A stretch of 64,000 bases of DNA, taken from contig JALBUN010000001.1 in the NCBI GenBank assembly GCA_025174535.1, positions 3,410,001 through 3,474,000 of the forward strand. The letters are read 5' to 3'. Positions within the stretch are counted from its first letter, which is position 1. Each line of letters begins with the position of its first letter. Source of the DNA: Cantharellus purpuraceus (lineage: Eukaryota; Basidiomycota; Agaricomycetes; Cantharellales; Hydnaceae). A program made the position numbers and the translations under genes. This document shows, piece after piece, positions 35,337 through 45,316 of this stretch. Under the pieces are notes generated by a model, which ran no database searches, was not told the DNA's origin, and saw only the letters and a program-made list of their open reading frames with translations.

Positions 35337-36851
35337 GCACCGCAGGGGAGGAGGATGGGATGATGATGGAGGGAGGGGAAGAGAAAGAAGAAGGAGGAAA
35401 CGGGCAACTGAGACTATTTAAGAGAAAAAACGCGAGCGGGACTGAATCGCCGGAGAGACGGGCAATCGAACCCAGAGCAGCGGTAACGGGCGTCTCCCGA
35501 GTGTCGGGTCGATCAGGATCCGGGATCTGACATCCATGCACAGATTGGCAATACAAGATTTCCCGGAGACGTCATCCGGGGTCATGCTGCGCACGCCAGA
35601 TCGGGCCACGTCGCCACCCCAACTCAGATCGCCCCATATCCGGTCATGCTCCCGTGCCTTGGCGCCTCCCCCGCGGATCCCTCCGCATCATCCCGGTGGC
35701 GCACCCACCCCCAGGCACACCAACGCCTGACCGCAAGGGACGCGGGAACCCCAGGGTGCCCTCCCGGCCACGCGCGGCGCAGGGCACGTCCACGGCGACG
35801 GCAGGCAGCACTCGCCGCGCACGCGATGGGGCGCACACACGACAGCCGCACGACAGCACGCGCACCGACACCGGCCTCGCTTCGACGCGGAGCCGACGCA
35901 AAGCGATAATGCTGATATATAGGAGAACCTGGATCGGCGGCACCAATCACACCGATTGAATAAGATAAAGACATAGAGATGCAGCGCCGATTATACATGG
36001 ACTCCCAATATGGAAAGGGAAGCAGGGTTTAGGGACGTGATCTGCTTCTGTGCACGCTGGGCGTGAATCGAAGCAGGCATGATTAGACTGCCCCGGATAG
36101 ACGGTCGAGCCGCGGCAGACAGTCATATGTGAAATCGGGCCTAGGGCGCCCTTCCGTTGTCATCTCATGTCCATCAGGCACACAGACGCCAAAACTCTAT
36201 TCCCGCAAACGGTCATCCGACCACGTGGCGCCTGCATGTGGTCTTGATGGGACGGCCCGGAGATTAATATCTCCACTGCGATAATCCTCATCCTAACAAG
36301 GTATAATTAGACAAAAGGCCCGGGTCTCGTCACAGGCACACCCCGCAGATCCCATCGGAACTCCCAGTACATATACCACGACAGGGCATCGCTAGTCTAA
36401 CAATCCCCTGAACGCTTCGGCCTCGATCTTTGCCCGTTAAACTTGAACAATAGACGCACACCTCCCCCCATCTGGCATCGCTCTCCGCCGCAACAGATGG
36501 CGCAGGAACACGAAATACGGTGACCGACTCAGTCTAGCGTATACGCCCACCCACTGGCATCACATCACCCGACACGGACGGCACGTCGCCCATGTCCTGT
36601 CAATCACGCACGTCACCATCATGGGGGTGCCCATCGCGGCGGTGCCAGCTCGTGTCCATTGTCGCCCCCATGTCGCATTTGGCCATGCATGGCGCAGCAA
36701 CCGGACGCATCGAACGAATCAATGAAGCAACGTATATATATATACATCATCATCGATCCATGTCCAAATCCGGTATCCGGGGTTCATCCAATGCATCTCT
36801 AATCCCGCGAATCCCGCGCGTGGGACAGGACCAGCGCACATGCTTCTATAT

Positions 36852-36890
36852 ACGCACGCACGCACGCATGCACGTACGCACGTACGCATA
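36852..36890. repeat. ACGC/ACGT tetranucleotide microsatellite
   Basis: Four-base units of the form ACGC, with ATGC and GTAC variants, are repeated about ten times. A short TATATATATAC tract lies 115 bases upstream (about 36732). Confidence 0.85.
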
Positions 36891-37536
36891 CAATACCGGC
36901 ACATTATGTATACACTACATATACGAACGCACTCTGGGTACGCACGCGCAGGGACGCACTCCGCCACAGGGGCACGTCAACGGGAGTACCATGGCATGGA
37001 CACAGCACTGAGCACAGCATCGTGTCGTGCCTCCTTCGTTATCATAACTTCCCTGTTGATGGCACAGCATCGTGTGAGGTTCTTCCTTCCATTACTGAAC
37101 ACAAACGCCTTTTGATACAAAGGGTGGCCGTACGCCCGTTGCGCCCCAATCAAATCAGTCATATCCATGCAACAAGCACGGCAAAGTCTCGCGTGGATCC
37201 ATGTCCCACCTGTCGTCCGCATATGTATGTTGCGTCCTTCTTCAGGAGAAGTTCTCCTGGTGATGTTGATGAAGCCTTGATGACACTGAAGTGGACAGTG
37301 GTATTCAGGATCACTGAAGGCTCGGCTGCAGGGTTACGCACGCGGGGAAGTGAAAGAAACGCAAGAGTCAGGAGATCTAACCCAAACAGGCACATACTCC
37401 CATCCAGATTCGAACGCCCGATGCACGAGATGAGATGGTTGCGTCCGATATCATTACGCACACTCACACGAGATCCCCTTGCGTACAATGTACATACACA
37501 CAGATCTTCGCCACATCGCGATTCGCGACCCATAAA

Positions 37537-37600
37537 AGAACCCGATAGAACCCAGAACCCAAAGAACCCAGAACCCAAGAATTCAAGAACTCAAGAGCCC
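37537..37600. repeat. AGAACCCA-type short tandem repeat
   Basis: Degenerating 7-9-bp units (AGAACCC, CAGAACCCA, AAGAACCCA) repeat, drifting to AAGAATTC and AAGAACTC. They are not the fungal telomere unit TTAGGG. Confidence 0.75.
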
Positions 37601-38285
37601 AGATTATTGGGTCCATGAGTGCCTAATTTGGCAATATAAGCCGGCGGATTCATGGCTATTCATTTGAATTGTCATAGTTAGACAGTTATATGACGGGCAC
37701 CTTAGTATAAACCGTCCCTCGGGCAACTCCAACATTAAATCCCTTCATTCCATATTATCCCTCATATCCGCGGTGTGCGCTCCACAACCTCGAAGGACTG
37801 CACTGGCTGGCAAGCATCACATCGCATCGTGGTGTCGTACCCACACAAACATCAAAACATGACGTTATTGTATTCTATCAAGCTTCAAGGTTATGGAGAT
37901 AGCACAGGGACGCTCCGAGCCCAATCAGTATGCGGCGGGGAGTCGACTATAATCTTACGGTACTCCCACGGTGACCACCGGATATCCGGTCTCCGACTCC
38001 ATAGCAAGAGACGGGGTGCCGACATGGTGCCAAGATCGAGAGTGAAGGAGGCAAAGGAAAAATTGTTGATGGGCCAGACACTAACTAAACATGGCACAGC
38101 ACAGCAAGGGTCATGGCAGTACTCGCCACCAGATCCCAGTGCTTTCGTAATTAAAGACACAGCTGATCTGGCTCGCTTAGTAGCTTGTCTCTAAAGTTGG
38201 ATTGAATGATGTGATGCTGGAGCTCGGTCTGGACGTCCAAACGTGGCTTACGACTCGATACTGAGTGAACCATCACCCCTTGTTC

Positions 38286-38336
38286 TTTTATTTTTATTTT
38301 TATTTTTATTTTTTTTTTTTTTTCGTTTTCGTTTCA
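38286..38336. repeat. T-rich tract (TTTTTA repeats and poly-T)
   Basis: TTTTTA units are followed by about 18 T and then TTTCG units. This could be a reversed poly-A tail of an old retro-insertion, but no matching element was identified next to it. Confidence 0.8.
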
Positions 38337-39642
38337 GCTTACTATCAGGTGCATCCCCGCTCGACCAAATTCCTGTTGATCGTGTTGCAAACCAGGTAGA
38401 TCCCAGGTCCCATGAATGAGCGACTTGCTATGGAGAGTCATCGGAATGAACTTCAAGCGGTGTGAATGCATGTACACTCCATCGCATTATAACACTCAGG
38501 ATCTGATCTTCCACCTTGAAGGCCTAATGACCCGAGCGCTGACGTGCAGTGGTCTTGCGGAGCTTCCTGATGAAAAGTCAAATCCTGTCAAGGCCTGCAG
38601 ATCAGCGTTGAAAATCATGATGCTCGGTTTCATTTCTTCTTCTTCAAGTCATCAAGGGAACCATGAGCAATAAGCGTTTTGGATAGATGGCTTCGCGCAG
38701 CAAATTCATAGACAATGAACACGAAGCACGCTACATCGGATGGACTTCCCGAAGACTTGAGAGTGCGTGTGCCGTCATGGGTTACGGCAATTTGCGTCAA
38801 GTTCGGCATAAGGTCAAGCAACATCGCCGGTAATGTTGAATTACCGTAAAAAAGATATGGTCAGTGTTACTCGCAGCATCTCTGAGTATAGGAGCATGTT
38901 GTGTGATTAATTGGTAGCCGGATGAGCGCTTGTAAGCCTGAAATCCTCTTCGATTTACTGTAAGAAAGGTAAGTAACCACATCCTGAGTATGCCAAGACA
39001 GGGTTTCTTGGTATGCATGTTGGACGAACAGCACATGTTCTTTCATGAAACGGAACATTATACTCACCCTCCGAGCTATCCAACACTTCCATTCGCCAAC
39101 CCTGCATGGACGAGCGGGAGATTAGGTTTTCCGTTAATGCTGATCTTGCCATCCCAAGTATTCCATTCCGACCAGTTGCATAGCCTCAAATAGCACACGC
39201 ACATGGAGAATACGTTGAGACGTCAGCCGCCCACGCATCACCTACCAAAGCGGGCAAACGGTGCCGTATGATGTTGCGGTCGTTATCGGGACCGACGAGC
39301 GACAGCTTGAACGAATGATCGGCAGCTCTCGCCAACATGTACGTAAGGGGAATGTCACCCTAAAGCTTCTCACCACTCACGCCCTGCCGTGGAGATGATG
39401 CGTCAGGGCACGTCACGTGCTGGCTAGTCCACCGACTGACAGGTAGCGAGCACGCTACACCTGACTCTAGCTACTCAAGGGCGAATATGCTCCCGTGCCA
39501 ATCGGCAGCCTTACGCGTCCTGCTACAAATTTTTTTGATAAATACTTGTCACGTTCACAGCGAAGCCCCCACGCTTCCTAGAACTGTTACTTCCCATCTC
39601 AAGGTCAATAAGCGTTGAACCTGACTGAAAAGTAGATCGGAA

Positions 39643-41153
39643 ATGGGAAATATCATCGGAGCCATTGCCCCCAACTCAAGATTCTCCCAACAGTTCCCGC
39701 CAGACCCTACATTCAACCCTGACCGAGACATCCCAGATCTCACAGGAAAGGTATGACTAAATCCAGTTTATCATCCTTAAGATGGAGAAGGCTCGCTGAG
39801 GCTAGGTGAATTGTCCCTGCCCATCTCACCATTGTGTATACATCTAGGTTACCCTTGTCACAGGCGGAAACACGGGCATCGGCTGGCACACGGTGAAGCA
39901 CCTTCTCCTCAAAAACGCCACGGTCTACCTTGCCGCACGCGCGCCCAATAGTTCACGCTGCGTCGATGCCGTGAAACAGCTCAAGGCGGACACGGGGCGC
40001 GAGCCGGTGGTGCTAGAACTCGATTTGGCGGATTTGCAGAGTGTGAGGAAGGCGACGGAAGAGTTTTTGAAGCGCGAGGAGAGGTTGGATGTGTTGTTCA
40101 ATAGCGCGTGCGTAGGTTGCAACGGTGGTGCTTTGCGGCAGTGGTGTTGAATTGAGCTTTTTGGTATTTAGTGGGGTCATGGCTCCGCCTCTTGATCAAC
40201 TGACAGCACAAGGATATGATCTTCGTACGTATAACAGACTCTCTAGATACTCTAACTCTAACTCCTCCCGCAGAATTCGGTAAGCTTAAAATTGATCCAT
40301 TTCACTCATCAGATGCAAACTTTGAACCATATATAGGAACCAACGTTATCGGTCATTACTTCTTCACTGTATAGCCCTTCCAGGAACCCGTGTCTATCTA
40401 TGCATCTGACGAACTCACACTCAGATCCTCCTCCTCCCCGCCCTCGCTCGCTCCACGGAATACCACAAGACCAAAGCTCGCGTCATTCATACTTCGTCCG
40501 TCGGACAAGAAATGGCGCCCCAGCCTATGGGCCTCGACTGGCGGACCATGAAAGGCGGCAGGGAGCGCAACGAGGCGATCAAGGAGTATGGAACATTGGC
40601 AGTATGGAAGGTGTATGGAGCCAGTAAACTGGTGCATTGATTTTCGTCAATTATGCTTTCCCGACTGACATCATTAAATTGTGCGGGTGTGGCGGTACAG
40701 GGCAACGTACTCGTGTCCAATATTTTCACACGATATCACGGCGACGTCGTGACTTCGTGCTCTCTTCACCCAGGGGGACTCATGTCAGACCTCTACCGGT
40801 TCGCTTTCACCCTCCAATGTCCCATCCAAGCTAGGAAAAAACTGACAGTGTTCTCGGACACACTCCTATTGCAGACATATGCCAAAGTGGCAACAATGGG
40901 TAGCATCTTTGTTTTTATACCCTCCACATATGGGGGCACTCACTCAATTATGGGCCGGTACGACCCCCGAAGCGGAGGGTATCAGCGGAAAAGTGAGTCT
41001 GATCATGTGGGTTGTAATTGACGGTGTGTGACACGGGTATGACAGTATCTCGTCCCTTGGGCACGTATCGGGAAAGCAGTTCCACAAGCATACAGTGAGG
41101 AGACTCAGGATGCGCTCAAGGCATGGTTGGAGGAAGAGTTGAAAGGGTATTAA
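39643..41153 (+). CDS. Short-chain dehydrogenase/reductase (retinol-dehydrogenase-like)
   Basis: The protein starts MGNIIGAIAPNSRFSQQFPP. The Rossmann motif TGGNTGIGWHTVKHLL (TGxxxGIG), then ELDLADLQSV, NSAGVMAPP, TSSVGQEM and the catalytic YGASK are present. Near the end are LHPGG, YPPHMGALTQLWAG and YLVPWARIGKAVPQAYSEET, ending EEELKGY. An apparent frame break after MSDLYR disappears if a roughly 76-nt intron (GTTCGC...TTGCAG, about 40799-40873) is removed, giving DLYRHMPKWQQWV. The gene is therefore intact, with about seven introns. This group reduces or oxidises hydrophobic alcohols and ketones with NAD(P); the substrate cannot be told. Two damaged relatives lie nearby (42.2-45.2 kb and 58.5-58.8 kb), so this is the surviving member of a local family. 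Confidence 0.9.
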
Positions 41154-42240
41154 AGGTCATAGAGATGTACGTCACCGATCATAATAGGTTCTACACAGAC
41201 GATCGCCTGCTGTCTATCTTATATACTAAGCATTTTGCTTCCGAGGATCATTATTAGTCTGCGTACGATCCAAGCCTCAAAGCAGCAAATCAATTAAACC
41301 ACAGCCTTATGACGTATATGCCTTCCCAGCCAGCGTCTTCAAAGATCAACTTTAGGCGATGAATCAGTCACAATCAATTCATTTTGAATATGAGAAAGAT
41401 CTCCCGATTGGAATGAATTGGTGAGATAAGTCTTGCTTACTATACACTGATCAGACACCTTCCCAGTCGTCCTTTGGTGGTATGGCTTCTACGTATGTGT
41501 AGTTTCTCGTCTGGCATTTGAATCAGACCTCTTTCCTCTTCATTGACTTCTCTCATCTATCATTGACGACAGACAATGCCCGTATGTTCGTTTACTGGTC
41601 ACCCGACCTAGTGTCACAACACATCGTTCAGAATGGACAGTAATATACGGCAACCTGGAAGCCATGACGCGTGGCATGTGATGGCACCCAAGGCGATTTG
41701 GAAAGAGTCTGATTTGTATATCCCTTGCACCTTCTGCAATCGTCGGAGATCGCATGACAACCCTACAGGTATATGTCTTGGCACTCGCATATATGCACAG
41801 CGGCCCAGTAGTGGATCTCGTGCAATGGGAGATACGAAGATCAACAGAGGCCGACATGCAAGTCGCAACTAGGAACACGTACGAGCAACACCGTCTATCT
41901 AGTTCTGGGCTCGCTTCATTGTCGCGGATCAATGCACGAACATTTGATAATCGCCAACAACCTTGGGTGTGGTACTAATGAAGACTGGATGGAAAAGACG
42001 GATCCGAAGTCCTCTTCCTAAATAGTAACAAGTATACCTGGACACCAACCTGCCCTCTTGGTCGACCTGTATGCAAGTATACTTACTGTGCATTGTCCAT
42101 GAATCTTCTGTATGAATAATATGCATCTTCCTCCTTCCTCTCTGTGCAGCAGCAATCTGTCAAATGGTCATTTGGTAAAGAATGGGAAACGTCATTGCTT
42201 GCTTGCTCCAAACTCCTCACTGTCCTAGATATCCCCACCC
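41154..42240. other. Intergenic; no gene recognised
   Basis: Short overlapping open frames at 41540-41980 on both strands have no domain or exon logic. Nothing else distinctive. Confidence 0.4.
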
Positions 42241-42535
42241 CCAAGTCCAAGTTTGATCCGGAGAGATATCCCAGATCTCACAGGAAAGGTATGACCCCTC
42301 GTCTGATATTGACTCACTGATGACTGGGCCGGTAAATATGGACACATGCTCTAGGCTACCATTGTGACTGAAAGAAACTCGGAAACCGAATGTCACCTTG
42401 TGAAGCAGTTACTCCTCAAGAACGCCACATAAACCGAGCTGCACGCTCGTCTAGTAGATGTAAAGAGGCAGTCAAGCATCTGAAGGACACCCGGGGAGAG
42501 CAGCCGATTTTGCTGCATTTGGACTTAGCATATTC
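42241..42535 (+). pseudogene. 5' part of a broken SDR gene
   Basis: The stretch resembles the 5' part of the intact SDR at 39.6 kb. GAYATCCCAGATCTCACAGG with its splice donor (about 42260-42290) matches the exon-1 end. Degenerate versions of HLVKQLLLKNAT, then SSRCKEAVKHLKDT and PILLHLDLA, follow. In-frame stops and lost GxxxGxG residues show that it is dead. Similarity stops at about 42535, at the position corresponding to DLADLQS. It resumes as a later part of the gene at about 45108, beyond a LINE. Confidence 0.75.
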
Positions 42536-42616
42536 CCCCCTTGTCATTTAGGATCATGACTGCGCAGGGATCCCGCACCTGGTCCTCCAGGTGCAGTCGA
42601 AACTGTTGAAATACTT

Positions 42617-42771
42617 GACAGATAAACTCAGCGTGTGTGCATTAAACACGACTGACTACAATCTAAATACCCTGACAGATAAACTGTAATGAGAAATAAG
42701 TGAACATAGTATTTAGGGATAACAAAGTAACTCCCTACCTCAGCGCGTGTGCATTGAACACGACTGAGGGA
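42617..42771. repeat. Pair of related hairpin sequences with direct repeats
   Basis: Two near-copies of CTCAGCGYGTGTGCATT, each followed by RAACACGACTGA (about 42627 and 42740), each form a stem with the loop GCATTRA. TGACAGATAAACT is repeated at about 42617 and 42675. CTAAATACCC and GTATTTAGGG form an inverted pair between them. This may be the 3' end of the adjacent LINE or a small foldback element. Confidence 0.5.
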
Positions 42772-43201
42772 AGGGAGACAGCTGTGAAGTAAGTACTAGT
42801 GAAATAAATAGATTTATAATATGGTGGAGCGTTGTCATGTGGATTGAATGAGTAATGTCCCGTATTGTGACAACCCGTGTTGATGCGTTGTTATGGTAGG
42901 ATCCCGTATCCGGTATTCCAACAGAAACTCCCCGCATCACTGATGCTTATCGTTTATGCTATGTATATATCTATAATGGGTATGACGTTGGGTGGTGGGA
43001 TTGTGGGAATATGGAGATATGGGTTGTAGATTTAGGCATATAGGGAAACTAGGCTGGGCTGTCGTATGCTAGACCGTTCAGATCGACTGGAGTGCTTGAC
43101 CGGGGGGTGCATAGTGGGGTGAGTATCCCCTGGTGTAATCGGCAGGAAAACGAGAGCCGAAACGTGGGCTGGCCCTGGGTTCATCTGTGACGGTTGGGAG
43201 G

Positions 43202-45065
43202 TTAGCTGTGTTTTACAATGTTTGAGTATGTAACGCTTAGTCTATGTGGAATTAAAGTGTGTGAGGTCCATATAGTGTTCAAATCTTTTTGTTTCTCCGA
43301 TGTATGTGAGGATGTGTCTGATGACTTCTGCGTTGTTGAGTAGCTGTGAGGTGGAGTAGCTAGCTTTGCCGGCGTTCTGGCGTAGATTTTGCGTTGCATC
43401 TCGTATCGTTTGCAGTGTTTGAGATAGTGGGCGACTGTCTCTGGTTTGTTGCATGTAGTGCATAGCGCTGAGTCAACTGCTTTGATGCGTTTTAGAAAAC
43501 AGTTCAGTCCAACGTGGCCTGTACGCAGTTGTATGGAGGATGCTGGTTGCACGTCGGGGAAGATTTAGGAGCATGCGTGTCGTCTTTCTGTTCGACAGGG
43601 AGGGGTCAATTTGCTTATTTTCACATACCTGGGGGATTTTTGCCATAGGGTTAGCCATCTGGGGTTGATACTGCTTTTTTGTTGGTTTTGAGGGCCGTGA
43701 TGCTGGCCGGCAGTTTTCTGTGTAGCAACCTGGGTAGTTCGGATTTGGGCGAACATGTATCTTCTGAAGCCTGTTTCGCTAGTATGTTTGCTTTTCGTTG
43801 CCTGGTGCTCCCTTGCGGCCTGGTACCCACTCATAGTGTATATGTATGTGTCTGCGTCGAGTTCTGACCTTGTGGATAGCGGAGTGGATGGAGTCTATTA
43901 TGTACTGTGCTGGTTGAGGTGTGATTTTGTTGAGCGCAGTGATTACAGCCTGGTTGTCGAGCACGATGAGGATTGTATGGTCCGAGGTGCGTTTGGAGGC
44001 AATCTGTATAGCTAGTAGAACTCCTACTAATTCGCCTTCATATACTGTGTGTCGTGTTTCCCGTCCAAGGCAGAATTGGAGATAGTCGTCTCCTGCTAAT
44101 GTGGTTGCCGCCACGCCTATGTATTCTTGAAATCCAGAGCCATCGGAAGATATTTGTAGGTCATCCATTCTCGTGCGAATTCTCTGTAAGGCTTTTTCTG
44201 GGTCTTTTTCAACATTTGAGGTGAACTGGGGCCTCCAGTTGGGGTGTTGTCGGTGTGGCATGATTGTCTCTATTGTCAAAGGGTTGATGCGGAAATGCCT
44301 GAAGAGGTGGTCGATGGCGGACGGATGTTTGCGTGGATTGTTGGATTCTGAATAATAAAGCTCAGTCCGTATATTATGGATACGGCTAGTTTAATCTACC
44401 TGAATAATAAAGCTATACAAGATGGATATAAGCAATGGGTAAAGATAATAAGTGTCAATGTTTCTCACCTCAGTCCGTATATTATGGATATGGCTGAGGG
44501 TGAGGAAACCATTACAAAAGTATTATATACGTCTGTAAAAGAAAATAGGGAACGAAGTTCCGACGGGTATCCGATTCCGTGGTGTGTCATTAATGCGGAC
44601 ATACTCAGCACATGCGCTAATACTGCACATATATTCTATATTCCAACATGGATTTCGATTGGCGCTGTGCTTGACTAGCTGTGCAAATGGGTGGGTTGGC
44701 GGGAGGGTGCTAAGGGCCTCGCGATAGCAGGTATCTGCCAGTCTGATCTGAACTTATTTGCGTGGAGTTCCAGGGCGTCTGTCGCTGTGCATCGGAAGGC
44801 ACCTGTAATTAGTTTGCATGCGTGTCTTTGTACCTTTTCCAAAATTCTTGTATGGCGAATGGATCCAGATGTACGTCCAGATCGCGGGTGGGTGCCAAGT
44901 GGAGTGTACCATATTGGGAGTGCATATTCCATCTTAGGAAGTAGCATCGCAGTATATAATCGGTGCACATATTGAGCTGGCAGGCCGAAGGAGGGTCTGG
45001 CCAGTCTGTTGATTGCCATCAGAAGTTTTTGACCGCTTGCTGCTACCCTTTCTGCATGGACGGAG
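43202..45065 (-). pseudogene. 5'-truncated Tad-like LINE with RT end, RNase H and C-terminal Cys/His region
   Basis: On the minus strand the order is as follows. The end of reverse transcriptase comes first: HAERVAASGQKLLMAINRLA, YTAMLLPKMEYALPIWYTPL, then ILEKVQRHACKLITGAFRCT (about 45060-44680). RNase H follows with DGSGFQEYIGVAA, YEGELVGVLLAI and VLDNQAVITALN (about 44190-43830). Last is the terminal region with LRTGHVGLNCFLKRI and the zinc-knuckle-like CTTCNKPETVAHYLKHC (about 43540-43400). The RNase H motif order D-E-D is kept. The endonuclease and most of RT are missing at the 5' side. The coding sequence is interrupted by about 320 bases (44357-44680) and by frameshifts. It sits inside a broken SDR copy. 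Confidence 0.88.
44357..44680. mobile_element. AT-rich insertion interrupting the LINE
   Basis: LINE protein similarity stops at about 44690 (PTHLHS) and resumes at about 44345 (NNPRKHPSAIDHLFRHF). The DNA between has two direct repeats: a 22-bp one at 44361-44382 and 44469-44490, and a 15-bp one at 44348-44362 and 44400-44414. AGCT occurs at both edges and is a candidate target duplication. A 100-codon plus-strand frame (44376-44678) shows no known domain. It is probably a small non-autonomous element or scrambled LINE sequence. Confidence 0.45.
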
Positions 45066-45107
45066 ACAGTAAAACCGTGTTAACTTCTACCTTTCCTGCC
45101 AGATAGG

Positions 45108-45219
45108 GTAATATCTTTTACCACATGCTCAGCAAATACCATGGCGACGTCGTCACAACTTTTACTGTGGATCCTGATGCACTCATAGTAGACGTACAGC
45201 GGTTTGTGCTCTGCATTGG
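45108..45219 (+). pseudogene. 3' part of the broken SDR gene
   Basis: The frame LSKYHGDVVTTFTVDPDALI aligns with FTRYHGDVVTSCSLHPGGLM of the intact SDR and ends near the same exon border. Together with 42241-42535 it forms the two flanks of one SDR copy around the LINE. The middle exons (from DLQSV to YGASK) are missing, so a deletion accompanied or followed the insertion. Confidence 0.65.
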
Positions 45220-45316
45220 TGTTTGTCGAATCCTCCTGACGAGTTTGACTAAGAAATGCGCTATCCATCTTTAGACAGCTGCCAGTAACAAACTCGTCAG
45301 GAGGATTCGACAAACA
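45220..45316. repeat. 28-bp perfect inverted repeat, 41-base loop
   Basis: Bases 45220-45247 are the exact reverse complement of 45289-45316. The arms are not low-complexity (core TCGAATCCTCCTGACGAG), so a transcript would fold into a strong stem-loop. No similar sequence was noticed elsewhere in the window. It sits exactly at the end of the SDR relic. Confidence 0.9.

Larger units (their letters stand above)
35337..39642. other. Gene-poor region, 4.3 kb
   Basis: No confident gene. The first 600 bases are GC-rich and continue the composition of the Ssn6 promoter. Short open frames (for example plus 37022-37618, minus 35624-35998, plus 38416-38673) lack recognisable domains. On the minus strand at about 39350-38960 a few spliceable open pieces exist but match nothing I know. 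Three simple-sequence tracts are listed separately. Confidence 0.5.

Noticed and set aside
35455..35505. GGGTTCGATTGCCC on the minus strand, like a tRNA B box, between complementary GGAGACG/CGTCTC arms.
   Set aside because: The arms are only about 50 nt apart, too short for a tRNA, and no A box or anticodon arm can be placed.
35624..35998. GC-rich overlapping frames of about 100 codons on both strands upstream of Ssn6.
   Set aside because: No ATG context, domain or exon pattern; the composition matches the neighbouring promoter DNA.
37537..37600. AGAACCC-type repeats considered as an internal telomere remnant.
   Set aside because: The unit is not TTAGGG/CCCTAA and it decays into unrelated AAGAATTC sequence.
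38640..39450. Possible small spliced minus-strand gene.
   Set aside because: Several open pieces can be joined, but no domain is recognisable and alternative joins are equally good.
39400..41153. The SDR was first considered a pseudogene because of a frame change near 40800.
   Set aside because: A GT-AG intron of normal size restores all conserved family sequence.
44376..44678. 100-codon plus-strand frame inside the LINE insertion.
   Set aside because: AT-rich, no domain, begins within a direct repeat; probably open by chance.
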